Part shown: piece by piece, positions 16,580 to 26,652 of the stretch | Layout: the number at the start of each line of letters is the position of its first letter | Position numbering within the stretch: position 1 is the first letter of the stretch | From: Paraburkholderia azotifigens | Lineage (GTDB): Bacteria; Pseudomonadota; Gammaproteobacteria; Burkholderiales; Burkholderiaceae | Reading direction: 5' to 3' | DNA: 64,000 nucleotides | Assembly (NCBI RefSeq): GCF_007995085.1 | Contig: NZ_VOQS01000005.1 | Span: 1,054,001-1,118,000, forward strand | Made by a program: the position numbers and the translations under genes | The notes under the pieces: model-generated | The model's database searches: none | Told to the model about the DNA's origin: nothing | What the model saw: only the letters and a program-made list of their open reading frames with translations

Positions 16580-18553
16580 ATGCAACTGGGTGTTTGCTAC
16601 TACCCCGAACAATGGCCGGAAACGATGTGGGCCGACGACGCGCGCCGGATGGTCGAAATCGGCATCACGCATGTGCGGATCGCGGAATTCGCCTGGAGCC
16701 GTATGGAGCCGCGCGCAGGCGTGTACGAATGGGCGTGGCTGGACCGCGCCGTGCAGACGCTCGCCGACGCGGGGCTCAAGATCGTGCTCGGCACCCCCAC
16801 GGCTTCGCCGCCGAAGTGGCTCGTCGATTCGATGCCGGAGATGCTGCCCGTGCGCGCCGACGGCAAGACGTGGAACTACGGTTCGCGCCGCCATTACGAT
16901 ATTTGCAGCGAACCCTATCGACGCGAGTGCGTGCGTATCGTCGACGCGATGGGGCAGCGCTACGGCGCGCATCCCGCGGTCGTCGCGTGGCAGACGGATA
17001 ACGAACTTGGCTGTCATGAGACCGTGCCGAGCTATTCGAAGGCGGCACGCCGGCACTTTCAGGCATGGCTCGCGCGCCGTTACGAAACCGTCGACAACCT
17101 GAACCAGCGTTGGGGCAACGTGTTCTGGAGCATGGAGTATCTGTCGTTCGATACGATCGAACTGCCGAACCTCACGCCCACCGACGCGAATCCGATTCAT
17201 CTGCTCGACTTCCGCCGCTTCATGTCCGACGAGGTGTCGAGCTTTCATCGCGAACAGATCGACGTGCTGCGCCGTTACGCGCCGAACGCGGACATGCTGC
17301 ACAATTTCATGGGCTTTTTCACGACCTTCGATCACTACCGCTTCGCCGCGAACAACAGCATCGATGTCGCTACGTGGGACAGCTATCCGATTGCGCGTAC
17401 CGAAGTAATCGCCCTGAGCGAAGAGGACAAGGCACGCTACGCACGCACCGGACACCCCGACGTGTCGGCGTTCGATCACGACCGCTATCGCGCGATCGGC
17501 CAAGGCCGTTTCTGGGTGATGGAACAGGAAGCGGGCCCCGTTAACTGGGCGCCATGGAACCCGGTGCCCGCACCCGGCATGGTGCGTCTGTGGGCCTACG
17601 AGGCGTTCGCACACGGCGCCGAACTCGTGTCGTATTTCCGCTGGCGCCAGGCGCCGTTCGCACAGGAGCAGATGCATTCGGGTCTGAATCTGCCCGACAA
17701 CACGCTCTCGCCGGGCGGGCGCGAAGTGGCGCGCGCCGCGCGGGAAATCGTGCAATCGGCGGCGCTGTCGAGCCTCGCGCAAAGCGGCCCCGCGCCGCAT
17801 GCTCAGGTCGCGCTCGTATTCGACTACGAGACGCAATGGATGTTCGAGATCCAGCGGCATGCGAAGGGCTTCGACTATCAGACGCTCGCATTCGAGTACT
17901 ACCGTACGTTGCGCGAGATGGCGCTCGATGTCGATATCGTGTCCGCGCAGGCCGATCTTTCCGGCTACGAACTGATCGTCGTGCCGGGTCTCGCGGCCTT
18001 GCCTGCAGGCTTTGCGAAGACGGTCGAACAGTCGTCGGCGCAATGGGTGATCGGGCCGCGCACAGGATCGAAGACTGCCGACTTCGCGATTCCCGCGCAG
18101 TTGCCGCCCGGCGCGTTGCAGACGGCCTTGCCGTTCAAGGTGCTCGAAGTCGATTCGTTGCGTCCCACGCTTCAGCCGTCGGCCACGCTCGACGGCGTGA
18201 CAGGCATGGCATTGCACTGGCGCGAGCATCTGGAGACGCGCGACGGCATCGACGTGCTCGCACGCTTCGACGACAACTGGCCCGCCGTCGTCGCACGCGG
18301 GCATGTGCGCTATGCAAGCGCGTGGTTCGATGCGCCGTTGCATCGCGCGCTGCTGGAAGGCGCGGCGCGTGATGCAGGACTCGCGGTGACGCCGTTGACG
18401 GAAGGCCTGCGCGTGCGTCGTCGCGGCGATGTGACATTCGCGTTCAACTTCGGCGCGCAAAGCGTCGACGCGCCCGCACCGGACAACGCGCAATTCGTGC
18501 TGGGACAACGCACGCTCGGCACCGCCGACGTGTGTGCGTGGATCGACGCATGA
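16580..18553 (+). CDS. Beta-galactosidase, GH42 family
   Basis: This 657-residue cytoplasmic glycosidase has a GH42 TIM barrel: opening GVCYYPEQWPE, acid/base Glu142 in TDNELG, and nucleophile Glu315 in the VMEQEAGPVNW segment. A trimerisation-like domain (HAQVALVFDYETQWMFEIQ, from about 410) and a small C-terminal beta domain follow. No signal peptide is present, so it acts on imported oligosaccharides. The length matches family members. The last bases overlap the start of the GH35 gene (ATGA), indicating translational coupling. Confidence 0.94.
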   Translation: MQLGVCYYPEQWPETMWADDARRMVEIGITHVRIAEFAWSRMEPRAGVYEWAWLDRAVQTLADAGLKIVLGTPTASPPKWLVDSMPEMLPVRADGKTWNYGSRRHYDICSEPYRRECVRIVDAMGQRYGAHPAVVAWQTDNELGCHETVPSYSKAARRHFQAWLARRYETVDNLNQRWGNVFWSMEYLSFDTIELPNLTPTDANPIHLLDFRRFMSDEVSSFHREQIDVLRRYAPNADMLHNFMGFFTTFDHYRFAANNSIDVATWDSYPIARTEVIALSEEDKARYARTGHPDVSAFDHDRYRAIGQGRFWVMEQEAGPVNWAPWNPVPAPGMVRLWAYEAFAHGAELVSYFRWRQAPFAQEQMHSGLNLPDNTLSPGGREVARAAREIVQSAALSSLAQSGPAPHAQVALVFDYETQWMFEIQRHAKGFDYQTLAFEYYRTLREMALDVDIVSAQADLSGYELIVVPGLAALPAGFAKTVEQSSAQWVIGPRTGSKTADFAIPAQLPPGALQTALPFKVLEVDSLRPTLQPSATLDGVTGMALHWREHLETRDGIDVLARFDDNWPAVVARGHVRYASAWFDAPLHRALLEGAARDAGLAVTPLTEGLRVRRRGDVTFAFNFGAQSVDAPAPDNAQFVLGQRTLGTADVCAWIDA

Positions 18554-20973
18554 CGGCCCGCTCGGCGCACGCGTCGACGCCGTTGACCGTCGATGCAAGC
18601 CGTCCTGGCGATGCGCCGCGCACGGGCATGCTGCAGATGGGCACGAACACGTCGCCCGATGGCCGTGCGATCGGCATCAACAGCCGCTACCTGACGCGCG
18701 ACGGCGAGCCGTGGCTGCCCGTGATGGGCGAACTGCACTATTCGCGCGTGCCCGAAGCGCAGTGGGGCGACGAACTGGCGAAGGTCAGGGCGGCGGGCGT
18801 CGATATCGTGTCGTCGTATGTGATCTGGCGATATCACGAGCCGCGTCCCGCGCAATTCGACTGGAGCGCACGCAATGATCTGCGCCGCTTCGTCGAAATC
18901 AGCGCAAAGCGCGGCCTGCTCGCGTTCGTTCGCATCGGTCCGTGGGTGCATGCGGAAGTCCGTTATGGCGGCATTCCCGCATGGGTCGTCGATCAGGTGC
19001 CGGTGCGTAGCGACGATCCGCTGTATCTGCAATACGTGCAGCGCTTTTTCGAGGAAATAGCCGCGCAGTTGAAGGGTTTGTTGTGGAAGGACGGCGGCCC
19101 TGTCATCGGCATTCAGCTTGAGAACGAGTACAACCTGACGGGTCCGCAGCAGGGACGCGAGCATATCGCGACCCTCAAGCGGCTCGCGCTCGAAGCAGGA
19201 CTCGATGTGCCCTTGTACACGGTGACGGGTTGGGACAACGCGGTGTTTCCGCACCGCGAAGTGACGCCCGTTTTCGGCGGCTACCCGGACTTGCCGTGGG
19301 GTACGTCGACCGATATGTCGCCGCCCAACGAAGTGTATGGGTTTCGTTTCGCGAGCCGCGTGGGTGGCGATCTCGGCGCCCAGACGCACAACGCCGGACC
19401 GGGCGATGCCGATGCCGTCGCCGATGAAACGCCGTTTCTCGGCGCCGAGTTCGGCGGCGGCGTGCCGATGATGTATCGCCGCCGCCCCGTCCTCGACGCC
19501 GACGACATCGCGGCGATGCTGCCCGTGCAGCTTGGCTCTGGCGTGAACCTGTACGGCTACTACATGCTGCATGGCGGGCGCAATCCGCCTCGCGATCTCG
19601 ACGGACAGGAATCGACGGCGACGGGCGGCTACAACGACCTGCCCGTCATCCACTACGATTTTCAGGCTCCGTTCGGCGCCAATGGCGAAGCGCATCCCGT
19701 GCTCGGCAAACTTCGGCCGGTGCATCTGTTCCTTCAGCAATGGGGTCGCGCGCTGGCGACGTGCGATGTGTATCGGCCGGACATCGTGCCGCATGGCCAC
19801 GACAATCTGGAAGTGCCGCGCTATTCGGTGCGAGCCGACGGCGATCGTGGCTTCCTGTTCTTCAATAACCACGTTCGACAGCACCGGATGCCCGCATGGA
19901 ACAGTGTGCAGTTCTCGGTGAAGCTCGCGACGCGCACGATCACGCTGCCTTCAACGCCGATCGATATCGCGCCGGGCGCGTGGTTCATCTGGCCGATCGG
20001 CGTGACGCTCGGCAACGCACGCTTGCGATATGCAACCGCGCAGCCCGTCACGCGGCTCTCGTCTGCCGAAGGCGAAACGCATGTGTTTGCGGCGACGGAC
20101 GGCATCCCGCCGGAATTCGCATTCGACGCGGATTGCGTGAAACACGTCGCGTCTGTGGACGCTCGCTCGAATCTATCGGTGCACGAAGCCGACGGCGCGC
20201 TCATCGTGCAACCGACACCAGGCGAACCGTTCGTCGCGACATGCAGCGACGGCACACGCATCACGATCATCGTGCTCGCGTGCGAAGACATTGAACGGCT
20301 CAGCGTGTTGCCGTTCGACGGCCAGCGACGATTGATTCTGACCGATGCGCTGGCGTTCGCTCGCGATGGTGAACTCGTGTTGCGTTCAACGGATGCGGCA
20401 TCGTTCGATTTCGCTGTGTATCCGCCCTTCACGCGCACACCAACTTCGACGCAGCAAATGGTCGAATCGAAGCAAAGCGGATTCTTCCAGCGTTTCATCG
20501 TTACCGTGCCGCCCGTCGCATTCGATGCAACGATTACGCCTTTGCGCGCGGCACAAACGGTGCCGCCTGTCGTGCCGGGCGGTACGGCGCATGCCGCTGT
20601 CGAGCCCACGCCGGAGACGTTCGGCAAGGCCGCGGCGTGGCGGATCGATTTGCCGGAAGCGGCGCTGAACGCGCCTGGTCTTGGCAACGCTTATCTGTCG
20701 ATTCGCTACACGGGCGATATCGGCCGGCTGTTTTCTGGCGCGAACATGATCGACGATCACTTCTACAACGGCCTGCCGTGGCAGATCGGCGTACGCAACG
20801 TGACGATCGATACGCGGCAGCCGTTGATGTTAACCGTGCTGCCGCTGCGCGCCGACGCGCCCATCTATCTCGACGCCCGACACGATCCGCGAGTCGGCTT
20901 GAAAGATCAGGTCGCTGACGTGCAAAGCGTGAACTGGGTGCCTGAGTATGAAGTGATCGTTTCGAGAGGGTGA
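18550..20973 (+). CDS. Beta-galactosidase, GH35 family
   Basis: This protein is 807 residues from the ATG that overlaps the GH42 stop. The GH35 catalytic domain is clear: GELHYSRVP near 60, RIGPWVHAE near 128, acid/base Glu193 in ENEYN and nucleophile Glu300 in LGAEFGGG. The C-terminal half contains jelly-roll-like beta domains (for example the GRLFSGANMIDDHFYNG segment that supports the active site in large GH35 enzymes). No signal peptide is evident, so it is probably cytoplasmic and complements GH42 on a different linkage or chain length. Confidence 0.92.
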   Translation: MTARSAHASTPLTVDASRPGDAPRTGMLQMGTNTSPDGRAIGINSRYLTRDGEPWLPVMGELHYSRVPEAQWGDELAKVRAAGVDIVSSYVIWRYHEPRPAQFDWSARNDLRRFVEISAKRGLLAFVRIGPWVHAEVRYGGIPAWVVDQVPVRSDDPLYLQYVQRFFEEIAAQLKGLLWKDGGPVIGIQLENEYNLTGPQQGREHIATLKRLALEAGLDVPLYTVTGWDNAVFPHREVTPVFGGYPDLPWGTSTDMSPPNEVYGFRFASRVGGDLGAQTHNAGPGDADAVADETPFLGAEFGGGVPMMYRRRPVLDADDIAAMLPVQLGSGVNLYGYYMLHGGRNPPRDLDGQESTATGGYNDLPVIHYDFQAPFGANGEAHPVLGKLRPVHLFLQQWGRALATCDVYRPDIVPHGHDNLEVPRYSVRADGDRGFLFFNNHVRQHRMPAWNSVQFSVKLATRTITLPSTPIDIAPGAWFIWPIGVTLGNARLRYATAQPVTRLSSAEGETHVFAATDGIPPEFAFDADCVKHVASVDARSNLSVHEADGALIVQPTPGEPFVATCSDGTRITIIVLACEDIERLSVLPFDGQRRLILTDALAFARDGELVLRSTDAASFDFAVYPPFTRTPTSTQQMVESKQSGFFQRFIVTVPPVAFDATITPLRAAQTVPPVVPGGTAHAAVEPTPETFGKAAAWRIDLPEAALNAPGLGNAYLSIRYTGDIGRLFSGANMIDDHFYNGLPWQIGVRNVTIDTRQPLMLTVLPLRADAPIYLDARHDPRVGLKDQVADVQSVNWVPEYEVIVSRG

Positions 20974-20993
20974 CGGTCGGGGACCGTCTTGAC

Positions 20994-21032
20994 GGCGTAC
21001 GCGCAAGCGATGCGCGTACGCCAGTTTTTTTT
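20994..21032 (+). terminator. Rho-independent terminator of the galactoside operon
   Basis: GGCGTACGCGC (20994-21004) pairs with GCGCGTACGCC (21012-21022) around a 7-nt loop. After AG comes a run of eight T. It lies 21 bp after the GH35 stop and closes the plus-strand operon. Confidence 0.92.
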
Positions 21033-21053
21033 CGCTTCCGCCGACAGCTACGA

Positions 21054-22424
21054 TCAGCGCACAGGCGTCGCGTGTCCGTGATCGCCCATCATTCGCTCTT
21101 CATCATATTCGCGCGAAATATCCCGGTTCGTGTAATCGCCCAGACGTGAAGTGGCGAACAGACTGATCACGGCGCACACCAAGATATAAATCGCAATTGC
21201 ATAGCCCGAGTGGTAATAGGCGAACAGCGCAGTCGCGATCAACGGCGCGGGACCGCCTGCGATCACAGACGCAAGCTGGTAGCCGAGCGACGCGCCGCTA
21301 TAACGCAGCCGCCCCGTGAACGTCTCGGCGATCAACGCGGCCTGCGGGCCATACAGCATCGAGTGCGGTACCAGCGAAAGCACGATCGCGGCGAAGATCC
21401 ACATCGGATTCCTCGTGTCGACCATCGCGAAGTACACGAAGCCGAATATGCCGACCAGCGCCGCACCGATCATGTACATCCGCTTGCGCCCGATCAGATC
21501 GGACACGTGCCCAAACAGCGGGATCGTGAAGAATTCCAGCACGGACGCCGCGAGTACGGCCATGAGCAGCAGATCGCGCGACGCGCCGAGGTTCGTCACG
21601 CCATACGTGAACACAAAGGCCGTAAAGATATAGAACGGCGCCTGCTCGGCCATGCGCGCGAACGCGGAAAGCAGGATGTCTTTCGGCTGACGGCGGATCA
21701 CTTCGAGCGCCGGCGCTTTTTCGATCCTCCGTTCTGCGAGCAGACGCGCAAAGATCGGTGTTTCCAGAATATTCAGGCGGATATAGAGGCCGATGGCGAC
21801 CAGCACGATGCTGAGAAAGAACGGCACGCGCCAGCCCCAGGCAAGAAAAGCGCTGCCGGATATCTGGCTGATCGCCAGCACCGCGAGGTTAGCGATGAAC
21901 AGCCCGGCGGGCACGCCGAATTGCGGCCACGACGCGACGAAACCGCGATGCGCATTCGTGCGCGCCCATTCCATCGACATCAGCACCGAGCCGCCCCACT
22001 CGCCGCCGACTCCGACGCCCTGAATGAAACGCAGCACAGTGAGCAGGACCGCGCCCCAGATGCCGATCGTCGCATAGGTCGGAACAAAGGCCACAGCGAA
22101 CGTGGCGAGCCCCATCAACAACAGCGTGACGATCAGCGTCGCCTTGCGTCCGATGCGGTCGCCGTAGTGCCCGAAAATCGCCGCACCGACAGGCCGCGCG
22201 ATAAAGCCGACGGCGTAGATCAGGAAGGCCTGCAAGGTGCCGACAAGCGGGTCTGATTCAGGAAAGTACAGCTTCGCGAATACAAGGCCCGTGACGATGC
22301 TGTAGAGGAAGAAGTCGTACCATTCGATCGTCGTGCCGATCGTGCTGGCAATCACGGCGCGGCGCAATTGCCGGCGTGCATCGTCTTCGGAAAGGGGTGT
22401 CGCCCCCGGCTGTTCCGTAACCAT
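21054..22424 (-). CDS. MFS transporter, metabolite:H+ symporter (MHS/ShiA-like)
   Basis: This 456-residue protein begins at ATG 22424, which follows AGGGG on the coding strand; a start at 22463 is possible but adds 13 unlikely residues. The motif TTIEWYDFFLY in TM1, GHYGDRIGRKATL after TM2 and GVGVGGEWGG in TM4 are typical of the MHS family (shikimate, proline/betaine, citrate and alpha-ketoglutarate carriers). It probably imports an organic acid. It lies downstream of a LysR gene on the same strand. Confidence 0.9.
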   Translation of the reverse strand: MVTEQPGATPLSEDDARRQLRRAVIASTIGTTIEWYDFFLYSIVTGLVFAKLYFPESDPLVGTLQAFLIYAVGFIARPVGAAIFGHYGDRIGRKATLIVTLLLMGLATFAVAFVPTYATIGIWGAVLLTVLRFIQGVGVGGEWGGSVLMSMEWARTNAHRGFVASWPQFGVPAGLFIANLAVLAISQISGSAFLAWGWRVPFFLSIVLVAIGLYIRLNILETPIFARLLAERRIEKAPALEVIRRQPKDILLSAFARMAEQAPFYIFTAFVFTYGVTNLGASRDLLLMAVLAASVLEFFTIPLFGHVSDLIGRKRMYMIGAALVGIFGFVYFAMVDTRNPMWIFAAIVLSLVPHSMLYGPQAALIAETFTGRLRYSGASLGYQLASVIAGGPAPLIATALFAYYHSGYAIAIYILVCAVISLFATSRLGDYTNRDISREYDEERMMGDHGHATPVR

Positions 22425-22564
22425 TTCGCATCCCCTATAAAGGGCGATATGGTTTACCGACACGATGCGCAGCGAGTGGTTCCAGTCGCCGCAGTAAGGA
22501 AAACGCTGATAAATTTTCTATCACGGCGTGAGCATAAAACGATCCCGCTCGCGAGCCTGCCCGA

Positions 22565-23539
22565 TCAAGCCGCAATCGGCCCATGATCCGGCTGCGTCTC
22601 GCGTCTCGGCACGGCGACGCGCCGCTCGTCGCCGCCCGCGAGTGCAGGCGTCGAATCGAACAGCTCGGCGACCCAGTCGGCGAATACGCGTACTTTCGCG
22701 GACAGATGCCGGTTGTTCGGATAGACGATCGAAATCGGCTTGGGCTTCGGCTTGAACGCGGGCAGCACTTCCTTCAGCGAGCCATTGCGAAGTTGCGGCG
22801 CGACCATGAACAGCATCGGCTGGATCAGCCCGAAGCCTTCCATTCCGCACGTGACGTATGCCTCGGAATCGTTGACCGTGACGACGCCGTTCATCCGCAC
22901 TTCGATCGGCTTGCCGTCGACGAGAATGATCCACGGCATCGGACGTGTGCCGTGCGCGACGCGGAAATTCACCGCGTGATGCAAGGCGAGATCGTCGATG
23001 CTCTGCGGCTCGCCGTAACGCGCCAGGTAGTCGGGCGAGGCACACGTCACGCGTTTGAGCGTGCCGATCCGGCGCGCGACCATCGACGAATCTTCGAGCG
23101 CGCCCGCGCGGATCATGCAGTCGATGCCCTCTTCGACGGGATCGACGGGCCGGTCCGACAGGCCCAGATCGAGCGCGATGTCCGGATAGCGCTGATGGAA
23201 GCTCTGCAACGCGGGAATCACGAGATGACGGCCGAGCGAGTTCGGCATGTGCACGCGAAGCGCGCCGCTCGGCTTGCGGTTGCCCGCCTGAAAACTCGCA
23301 TCCGTTTCCGCGATGTCCGTGATGATGCGGATGCAGTGCTCGTAGTACGCGGCGCCCTCCGGCGTAAGCGACAGACGCCGCGTGGTCCGGTTCATCAGAC
23401 GCACGCCGAGCACCGCTTCGAGATTCTGGATGGTCGTCGTCACCGTCGCGCGCGGCATGCCGAGCTGCTCGGCGGCACGCGTAAAGCTGTTTGCATCGAC
23501 CACCCGAGTGAACACTTCCATTGCCTGAACGCGGTCCAC
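22565..23539 (-). CDS. LysR-family transcriptional regulator
   Basis: This 324-residue regulator has an N-terminal winged helix (MEVFTRVVDANSFTRAAEQL, then RATVTTTIQNLEAVLGVRL) and a C-terminal effector domain (ALRVHMPNSLGRHLVIPAL). It belongs to the large DsdC/CrgA-like subgroup common in Burkholderia. It is 140 bp upstream of the MHS transporter on the same strand, so it may be its regulator or simply a neighbour. The ligand is unknown. Confidence 0.9.
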   Translation of the reverse strand: MDRVQAMEVFTRVVDANSFTRAAEQLGMPRATVTTTIQNLEAVLGVRLMNRTTRRLSLTPEGAAYYEHCIRIITDIAETDASFQAGNRKPSGALRVHMPNSLGRHLVIPALQSFHQRYPDIALDLGLSDRPVDPVEEGIDCMIRAGALEDSSMVARRIGTLKRVTCASPDYLARYGEPQSIDDLALHHAVNFRVAHGTRPMPWIILVDGKPIEVRMNGVVTVNDSEAYVTCGMEGFGLIQPMLFMVAPQLRNGSLKEVLPAFKPKPKPISIVYPNNRHLSAKVRVFADWVAELFDSTPALAGGDERRVAVPRRETQPDHGPIAA

Positions 23540-23741
23540 GCTATCCCCTTTCGCCTTTCAAACGAAACAGGATAGAACGCGCGGGATGGCAAAAACAAGC
23601 AAATCACCTCATTAGGCTGATTTAACGAACAGTTCGGCGCGCCAGATCCGGAATCGCGTGGAAATGGCGCTTATCGTCGGATGAAATGGGAGCAAAGCTG
23701 ACGGTAGCCTCAGGTTCGGCGTTTGGGTTTGAAACGCGCGA

Positions 23742-24020
23742 TCAGCCGCCGCGATACATCGGATCGATACTGTCGGGCTGTTCGCGCCGGCCCGATTCCG
23801 ATTTCCCCGCCCCAGTCCCGCCGACGCCGCCGACGCCGCCGTGATTCTTCAAAGCCTCGGAATTTGCGCCTTCGTGCTGAACGGCATGCCCGGCGTGAGA
23901 CGTTTTCACGACCCCGCCTGCTCGAGCGTCGGAAGCCGCGTCATAACCGCCCGCCAGCACAGGCATCGCAAACGATGCGAAGCACGCCGCAAGCAGCGCA
24001 CCGGTGAGTTTCGTGTTCAT
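23742..24020 (-). CDS. Small exported Gly-rich protein
   Basis: The frame from ATG 24020 (preceded by GGAG) gives 92 residues with a signal peptide (NTKLTGALLAACFASFAMPVLA). A hydrophilic mature part follows with a GGVGGVGGTGAG stretch and a charged tail ending SIDPMYRGG. The longer upstream frame has no signal sequence. It is probably periplasmic or secreted. I know no function for it. It stands alone between a LysR gene and a flavin monooxygenase gene. Confidence 0.6.
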   Translation of the reverse strand: MNTKLTGALLAACFASFAMPVLAGGYDAASDARAGGVVKTSHAGHAVQHEGANSEALKNHGGVGGVGGTGAGKSESGRREQPDSIDPMYRGG

Positions 24021-24352
24021 GTGGTCTCCATTGCAGATAGGGGCGCGAAAACACCCGTAGCGACCAGTGCACGAGATATGCCAATCGCACTGCACCCGTG
24101 CCTGATGCGACGCGAAACGCCTGCGAATAAAGGCGTCGGCGCGGAGTCGCGAATCGGCTCGCCATGCGATGCCTGGGCCGAAGTGACTGAAGAATGCCAA
24201 CCTCTCGTGAACGGCTGTTCGAGTGCGGCCAACACCACCGCTGAGATGCAAGCGTGGCAACCCGCCAGCCGGATTCGCGCGCCTGTCGTATCGTATTTCG
24301 CGCACGCTCGCTGTTCCGCTCAACGCTCAACGCTTCGACGAGGGCTTTCACG

Positions 24353-25690
24353 ATGACCCGTTCACGTCAACTGCATCTCGGCGCCTTCATGCGACCCGTC
24401 AGCCTGCACACAGGCGCGTGGCGCTTTCCCGGCGCGTACCCCGACGCCAACTTCAACATCGCGCATCTGAAGCGCTTCGCGCAGACGCTCGAACGCGCGT
24501 GCTTCGACGCGTTCTTCATGGCCGATCATCTCGCCGTGCTCAACATGCCGCCCGACGCGCTCAAGCGCAGTCACACGGTCACGTCGTTCGAGCCGTTGAC
24601 GCTGCTTGCCGCGCTGTCGTCGGTGACGGAGCGCATCGGGCTGATCGCCACCTCGTCGACCACTTTCGACGAGCCGTATCACGTTGCGCGCCGCTTTGCG
24701 TCGCTCGACCATCTGAGCGGCGGCCGCGCAGGCTGGAATCTCGTCACCACGTCCAATCCCGACGCGGCGCTCAACTTCGGCCTCGACGAGCATGTCGAGC
24801 ACGGCGATCGATATCGGCGCGCCCGCGAGTTCCACGATGTCGTCACAGGGCTGTGGGACAGCTGGGCCGACGATGCGTTTGTCCGCGACGTCGAGAGCGG
24901 CGTCTATGTCGATCCCGAGCGGATGCATGTGCTCGGACACAAGGGCGAGCAACTGTCCGTGCGCGGGCCGCTGAACATCGCGCGGCCAGTGCAGGGATGG
25001 CCTGTCGTCGTGCAGGCGGGATCGTCGGAAGCGGGCCGCCAGATCGCGGCCGAAACGGCGGACGCCGTGTTCGCCGCACCGCCCTCGCTCGCCGAAGGCA
25101 AGCGCTTTTACGCGGACGTGAAGAGCCGCGTCGAGCGCGCCGGGCGCGATCCGGAATATCTGAAGATTTTGCCCGGCGCGTTCGTCGTGGTCGGCGACAG
25201 CATGGACGAAGCACGAGAAAAGCGCGCGCTGCTCGATACCTTCGTGCACTACGACAGCGGCATCGCCTCGCTGTCGATCGCGCTCGGCCATGACGTGTCG
25301 CATCTCGATCCGGACTCGCTGCTGCCCGAGATTCCCGAGAGCAACGCCAGCAAAAGCGCGCGGCAACGCGTGGTCGACTGGGCGCGCGCGGAACACCTGA
25401 CGATCCGCCAGCTGGCGCAGCGGATCGGCGGGTATTCAGGGCTGGAGATGGTCGGCACGGCCGCGACGATCGCCGACGAGATGGAGCAATGGCTCACCGG
25501 GCGCGGCTCGGACGGCTTCAACGTGATGTTCCCTTATCTGCCCGGAGGGCTCGACGATTTCGCCGGGAAGGTCGTGCCCGAACTGCAGCGGCGCGGCATT
25601 TTCCGGCGCGCCTATGAAGGCACGACGCTGCGCGACCACCTCGGTTTGCCGCGTCCGGAGAATCGATTCTTCGCGCGGCGCGCCGGCTAG
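24353..25690 (+). CDS. LLM-class flavin-dependent monooxygenase (NtaA/SnaA/DszA family)
   Basis: This 445-residue luciferase-like TIM barrel uses reduced FMN from a separate reductase to oxidise a small organic substrate. Family landmarks are LHLGAFMRPVSLHTGAW at the N-terminus, FFMADHLAVL near 50, SSTTFDEPYHVARRFASLDHLS (shown in parts: SSTTFDEP then ASLDHLSGGRAGWN) and QAGSSEAGRQIAAE near 225. The start at ATG 24353 gives the usual family N-terminus. Its 3' end overlaps the convergent LysR gene by 4 bp. Substrates in this family include nitrilotriacetate, sulfonates and dibenzothiophene; none can be chosen here. Confidence 0.9.
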   Translation: MTRSRQLHLGAFMRPVSLHTGAWRFPGAYPDANFNIAHLKRFAQTLERACFDAFFMADHLAVLNMPPDALKRSHTVTSFEPLTLLAALSSVTERIGLIATSSTTFDEPYHVARRFASLDHLSGGRAGWNLVTTSNPDAALNFGLDEHVEHGDRYRRAREFHDVVTGLWDSWADDAFVRDVESGVYVDPERMHVLGHKGEQLSVRGPLNIARPVQGWPVVVQAGSSEAGRQIAAETADAVFAAPPSLAEGKRFYADVKSRVERAGRDPEYLKILPGAFVVVGDSMDEAREKRALLDTFVHYDSGIASLSIALGHDVSHLDPDSLLPEIPESNASKSARQRVVDWARAEHLTIRQLAQRIGGYSGLEMVGTAATIADEMEQWLTGRGSDGFNVMFPYLPGGLDDFAGKVVPELQRRGIFRRAYEGTTLRDHLGLPRPENRFFARRAG

Positions 25691-26535
25691 ACGGCGACTT
25701 CTTCGCGCAGAAAATCGACAAGCGCGGACTGCACCGCGTTCAGCGCGCCGCCCGCGCCGATCAGCGCGAGTTCCGTGGGCGGCAGACGCGGCAGATCGAA
25801 ACACAGGCTGTGCTCGGGCAGCACGGCCGTGGTCGGCAGAACGGTGATGCCGAGTCCCGAAGCGACGGCGGCCTGGATGCCCGTCAGGCTATGGCTGCCG
25901 AACGCGACGCGCCAGCTGCGCTTCGACTGGTCGAGCGTGCGGATGGCGCGCCTGCGGTACACGCAGCCTTGCGGGAACAGCGCAAGGGGAACGGGCTCGC
26001 CGTCTTCGGGCGGCACTTCAATCTGGCGGCCGCGCACCCAGACGAGCGATTCGGGCCACGCTGCGAGGCTCGGCCCGCTGCCCGGCTCGCGTTTGACAAG
26101 CGCGATCTCGATCTCGCCGCCCGACAGCTTGCGTTGCAGATCGCCACTCATGCCCGCGACCGTTTCGAGCCGCGCGTCCGGCCGTGCCTTGACGAAGCCC
26201 GACAGAATCGACGCCATCCGTTTCGCGCAGAAGTCTTCCGGCACGCCGATACGGATCGGGGTGCGCGACAGGTCGCTGGCCAGCGCGTCCTGCGCTTCCT
26301 GCGACAGCGCGATCAGACGGCGCGCATAGTGCGTGAGCAGTTCGCCATGTTCGGTTGCCGTCACCTGATTGCCCGTGCGGTCGCGCGTCAGCAGCGTGCG
26401 CCCGACGAGTTCTTCCAGGCGCCGCACCTGCTGGCTGACGGTGGACTGCGTACGGTGCACGCGATCGCCCGCCCGCGTGAAGCTGCCTTCATCGACGACG
26501 CAGACCAGCGTCTTCAGGAGTTCGAGATCGAGCAT
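25687..26535 (-). CDS. LysR-family transcriptional regulator
   Basis: This 282-residue regulator starts at ATG 26535 (MLDLELLKTLVCVVDEGSF), giving the standard LysR N-terminus. The helix-turn-helix contains RTQSTVSQQVRRLEELVG. The effector domain is a little short (IRIGVPEDFCAKRMASIL onward). It is divergent from the HAD/aldolase pair with a gap of about 117 bp, which makes those genes the most likely targets. It is convergent with the monooxygenase, with a 4-bp overlap. Confidence 0.9.
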   Translation of the reverse strand: MLDLELLKTLVCVVDEGSFTRAGDRVHRTQSTVSQQVRRLEELVGRTLLTRDRTGNQVTATEHGELLTHYARRLIALSQEAQDALASDLSRTPIRIGVPEDFCAKRMASILSGFVKARPDARLETVAGMSGDLQRKLSGGEIEIALVKREPGSGPSLAAWPESLVWVRGRQIEVPPEDGEPVPLALFPQGCVYRRRAIRTLDQSKRSWRVAFGSHSLTGIQAAVASGLGITVLPTTAVLPEHSLCFDLPRLPPTELALIGAGGALNAVQSALVDFLREEVAV

Positions 26536-26652
26536 GGCGGGGCACCTCATATTTGGATTTCCACTGAGCATGGCATTTTAATTTAATTTCCGAATATCGG
26601 CGGCGCAGCGTAGCCTGCGATTCATCTCGACGTTTCCGCAAAGGACCGAACC

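Noticed and set aside
16337..18598. 753-codon minus-strand frame opposite the GH42 gene
   Set aside because: Shadow of the beta-galactosidase gene; low-complexity Arg/His/Ala product.
18310..19884. 524-codon minus-strand frame opposite the GH35 gene
   Set aside because: Shadow frame with no domain resemblance.
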